A stretch of 6,778 nt of DNA, taken from the NCBI GenBank assembly GCA_027353565.1, contig DAIEHO010000056.1, positions 1-6,778 of the forward strand, read 5' to 3'. Made by a program: the position numbers and the translations under genes. Below, in pieces: positions 5,041-6,778 of this stretch (positions within the stretch are counted from its first letter, which is position 1; every line of letters starts with the position of its first letter). The notes below the pieces were generated by a model. The model was not told the origin of the DNA. It did not search any database and saw only the letters and a list, made by a program, of their open reading frames with translations. The DNA comes from Propionibacteriaceae bacterium (GTDB taxonomy: Bacteria > Actinomycetota > Actinomycetes > Propionibacteriales > Propionibacteriaceae).

Positions 5041-6778
5041 GTGTCCAGCCCTTCGCTTGGTCGTACTCGGCGTCGTGCGCTCATACCGACGATCATCGGC
5101 CTGATCGTCCTCGGATACCTGTTCGCCACGTTCGCCCAGGTCTGGACGGACAAGCTGTGGTACTTCCAGCTCGGCTACGGCACGGTCTTCACGACGCAGC
5201 TCTGGACATCGGTGGGCCTGTTCTGCGGTTTCGGGCTGGTCATGGGGGTTGCCGTCGCGGTGACGATGGTGTCGTCGACCCGAGAGATCCGCGGTTCGGC
5301 CCGTACGAACAGTGCGCTGCTCAACCGCTACCGGGACCTCCTCGGGCGCCGGCTCCGGCTGGCCATCGCCGTTCCCTCGGTCTTCTTCGGGATCATGGCG
5401 GGCATCACGGGGACGTCGGCGAAGTCGCTGTTCCTCGCCTACGTCAACCGCACCGCGTTCGGCACCAACGACCCTCGGTTCGGGCTGGACATCTCGTTCT
5501 TCGTGTTCGAGTACCCGTGGTACCGCTACCTCAACTCGTTCGCCCTCGGCGTGCTGTTCCTCTGCCTGGCGATCGCCTTCGTCCTGAACTTCGCCATGGG
5601 GGTGCTCAGCTCCCAGAGCCGTCCCGCCCTCGGCACGCGCCGGGCTCACGCGCAGATCTCCGTGCTGGCCGGCCTCACGCTTCTCTCGTTCGGCGTCAGC
5701 GCGTACCTGGACCGCTTCGGCGAGGAGCTCCAGTCGTCCACGCTGCTCGACGGCCTCACGTACACCGGCGACCACGCACAGATCACCGCGCACACGGTCG
5801 TGGCGGTCATCTGCCTGCTCACCGCTGTCACCTTCTTCGTCTACGCGCGACGACCCGGGTGGCGCGTCCCGGTCACCGCCGCCATCCTCATGGTGGTCTC
5901 GTCGTTGATCGTGGGCGTTGCGTACCCGTCGGTGGTCCAGTCGTTCTCCGTGAAGCCGGACGAGCCGGACAAGGAACGCCCGTACATCCAGAACCACATC
6001 ACGGCGACCCGGAACGCGTACGGCGTCGCGAACACGCAGATCTACGACTACTCCGCCACGACGAGCGCGGACGCAGGACAGCTCTCGGCTGACGCGGCGA
6101 CCTTGCCGGGCATCAGGCTGATCGACCCCTCGATGGTGCGCGACACGTTCGAGCAGCTGCAGCAGGTGCGGGGCTACTACTCCTTCGCCCCTGTCCTCGA
6201 TGTCGACCGCTACAAGATCAACGGCACCATGACCGACGTCGTCATCGCGGCGCGCGAGATGGACCAGGCGGGTCTGCAGAACAAGCAGTGGAACAACCTG
6301 CACACCGTCTACACCCATGGGTACGGACTCGTGGCCGCGTACGGCAACCGACGCCAGGCCGGGGGCGAGCCGCAGTGGCTGGCCGCCGACATCCCGACGA
6401 TCGGCGTCCTGACGGCCGCCCAGCCCCGGATCTACTACGGCGAGCTCGCCGACAACTACGTGGTGGTGGGCCGTGAGCCGGGCCAGGCGCCGATCGAGTT
6501 CGACACCCCCGGCGGCGGAGACGCGACGGGCGAGCAGTTCAAGACCTACGACGGTGCGGGTGGTGTCGGCATCGGGAACGTGTTCACGAAGGCTCTCTAC
6601 GCGACGCGGTTCGCGGACCTCAACCTTCTCCTGTCCGACCGTGTGAACAGCAGCTCCCGGATCCTGTACGACCGCACGCCCGCCCAGCGCGTCCAGGACG
6701 TCGCCCCGTGGCTGACCACCGACTCGGACATCTACCCGGCAATCGTCAACGGCCGCATCGTGTGGATCGTCGACGCCT
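5041..6778 (+). CDS. UPF0182 family multi-pass membrane protein, partial (3' end outside window)
   Basis: The first 579 residues are present; family members are usually about 900-1000 residues, so roughly 60% is visible. The GTG at 5041 has AAGGAG (5028-5033) seven bases upstream and follows the previous stop by 22 bases, consistent with the same operon. A basic start (GRTRRR) leads into seven predicted membrane segments near residues 13-35, 56-77, 106-124, 165-188, 205-222, 249-269 and 277-298. Signature blocks include W36-T-D-K-L-W-Y-F-Q (36-43 region), FGTNDPRFGLDISFFVFEYP (140-159) and, just after the last span, KPDEPDKERPYIQNHITATR (305-324). The remainder is a soluble domain, probably outside the cell, with HTVYTHGYGLVAAYGN and QPRIYYGEL. 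UPF0182 (PF03699) has no demonstrated activity that I know of. Its repeated linkage to the PDZ/Lon-like gene suggests a functional link. Confidence 0.95.
   Translation, partial: MSSPSLGRTRRRALIPTIIGLIVLGYLFATFAQVWTDKLWYFQLGYGTVFTTQLWTSVGLFCGFGLVMGVAVAVTMVSSTREIRGSARTNSALLNRYRDLLGRRLRLAIAVPSVFFGIMAGITGTSAKSLFLAYVNRTAFGTNDPRFGLDISFFVFEYPWYRYLNSFALGVLFLCLAIAFVLNFAMGVLSSQSRPALGTRRAHAQISVLAGLTLLSFGVSAYLDRFGEELQSSTLLDGLTYTGDHAQITAHTVVAVICLLTAVTFFVYARRPGWRVPVTAAILMVVSSLIVGVAYPSVVQSFSVKPDEPDKERPYIQNHITATRNAYGVANTQIYDYSATTSADAGQLSADAATLPGIRLIDPSMVRDTFEQLQQVRGYYSFAPVLDVDRYKINGTMTDVVIAAREMDQAGLQNKQWNNLHTVYTHGYGLVAAYGNRRQAGGEPQWLAADIPTIGVLTAAQPRIYYGELADNYVVVGREPGQAPIEFDTPGGGDATGEQFKTYDGAGGVGIGNVFTKALYATRFADLNLLLSDRVNSSSRILYDRTPAQRVQDVAPWLTTDSDIYPAIVNGRIVWIVDA

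Noticed and set aside
5002..6318. A 438-codon open frame on the minus strand across UPF0182
   Set aside because: It has Arg/Asp/Glu-rich low-complexity translation with no family resemblance, and lies entirely antisense to the well-supported UPF0182 membrane protein.

Overview
The window is high-GC DNA with actinobacterial gene content. It most resembles a Propionibacteriales-type actinobacterium: it has a PPA1309-family gene (a family named after a Cutibacterium/Propionibacterium acnes locus), GTG starts, strong AAGGAG-type ribosome sites and G/C-ending codons. Several of the genes belong to widely conserved actinobacterial families of poor functional definition. From memory, the arrangement resembles the conserved neighbourhood around Mycobacterium tuberculosis Rv3193c-Rv3198c (UPF0182, PDZ/Lon-like protein, zincin-like protein, then WhiB7/UvrD2). 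I could not check this by alignment.

Layout, left to right. 1-755 (minus) is the N-terminal 251 codons of a ThiF/TOMM leader-binding-like Rossmann protein that runs off the left edge. 894-1055 (minus) is a 53-residue zinc-ribbon protein (DUF5679). 1056-1354 is a divergent intergenic region with two notable things: on the minus strand, a full match to the SigR/SigH thiol-stress promoter consensus (GGGAAT-N18-GTT) facing the zinc-ribbon gene; and around 1171-1262, two inverted-repeat structures in front of the next gene. 1355-1933 (plus) is a YgjP-like metallopeptidase with an intact HELVH motif. It meets a convergent zincin_2/DUF2342-family gene (1936-3300, minus) with only two bases between the stop codons. 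The convergent gene appears to have lost the histidines of the expected metal motif.

3301-3465 is a divergent promoter region with two mirrored extended -10 elements. From it runs a tight rightward three-gene operon: a membrane-anchored PDZ plus Lon-type Ser-Lys peptidase (3466-4515), a PPA1309-family protein whose start overlaps the previous stop (4509-5018), and the first 579 residues of a UPF0182 multi-pass membrane protein (5041-6778, runs off the right edge).

Working together (inference): three peptidase-like genes within about 3.2 kb, two of them next to or in an operon with membrane proteins, suggest envelope-associated proteolysis or protein quality control, but no pathway is established. 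I see no phage, IS element, CRISPR array, tRNA or rRNA. The window looks like conserved core chromosome rather than an accessory island. Its interest lies in poorly characterised conserved genes and in the regulatory DNA between them.
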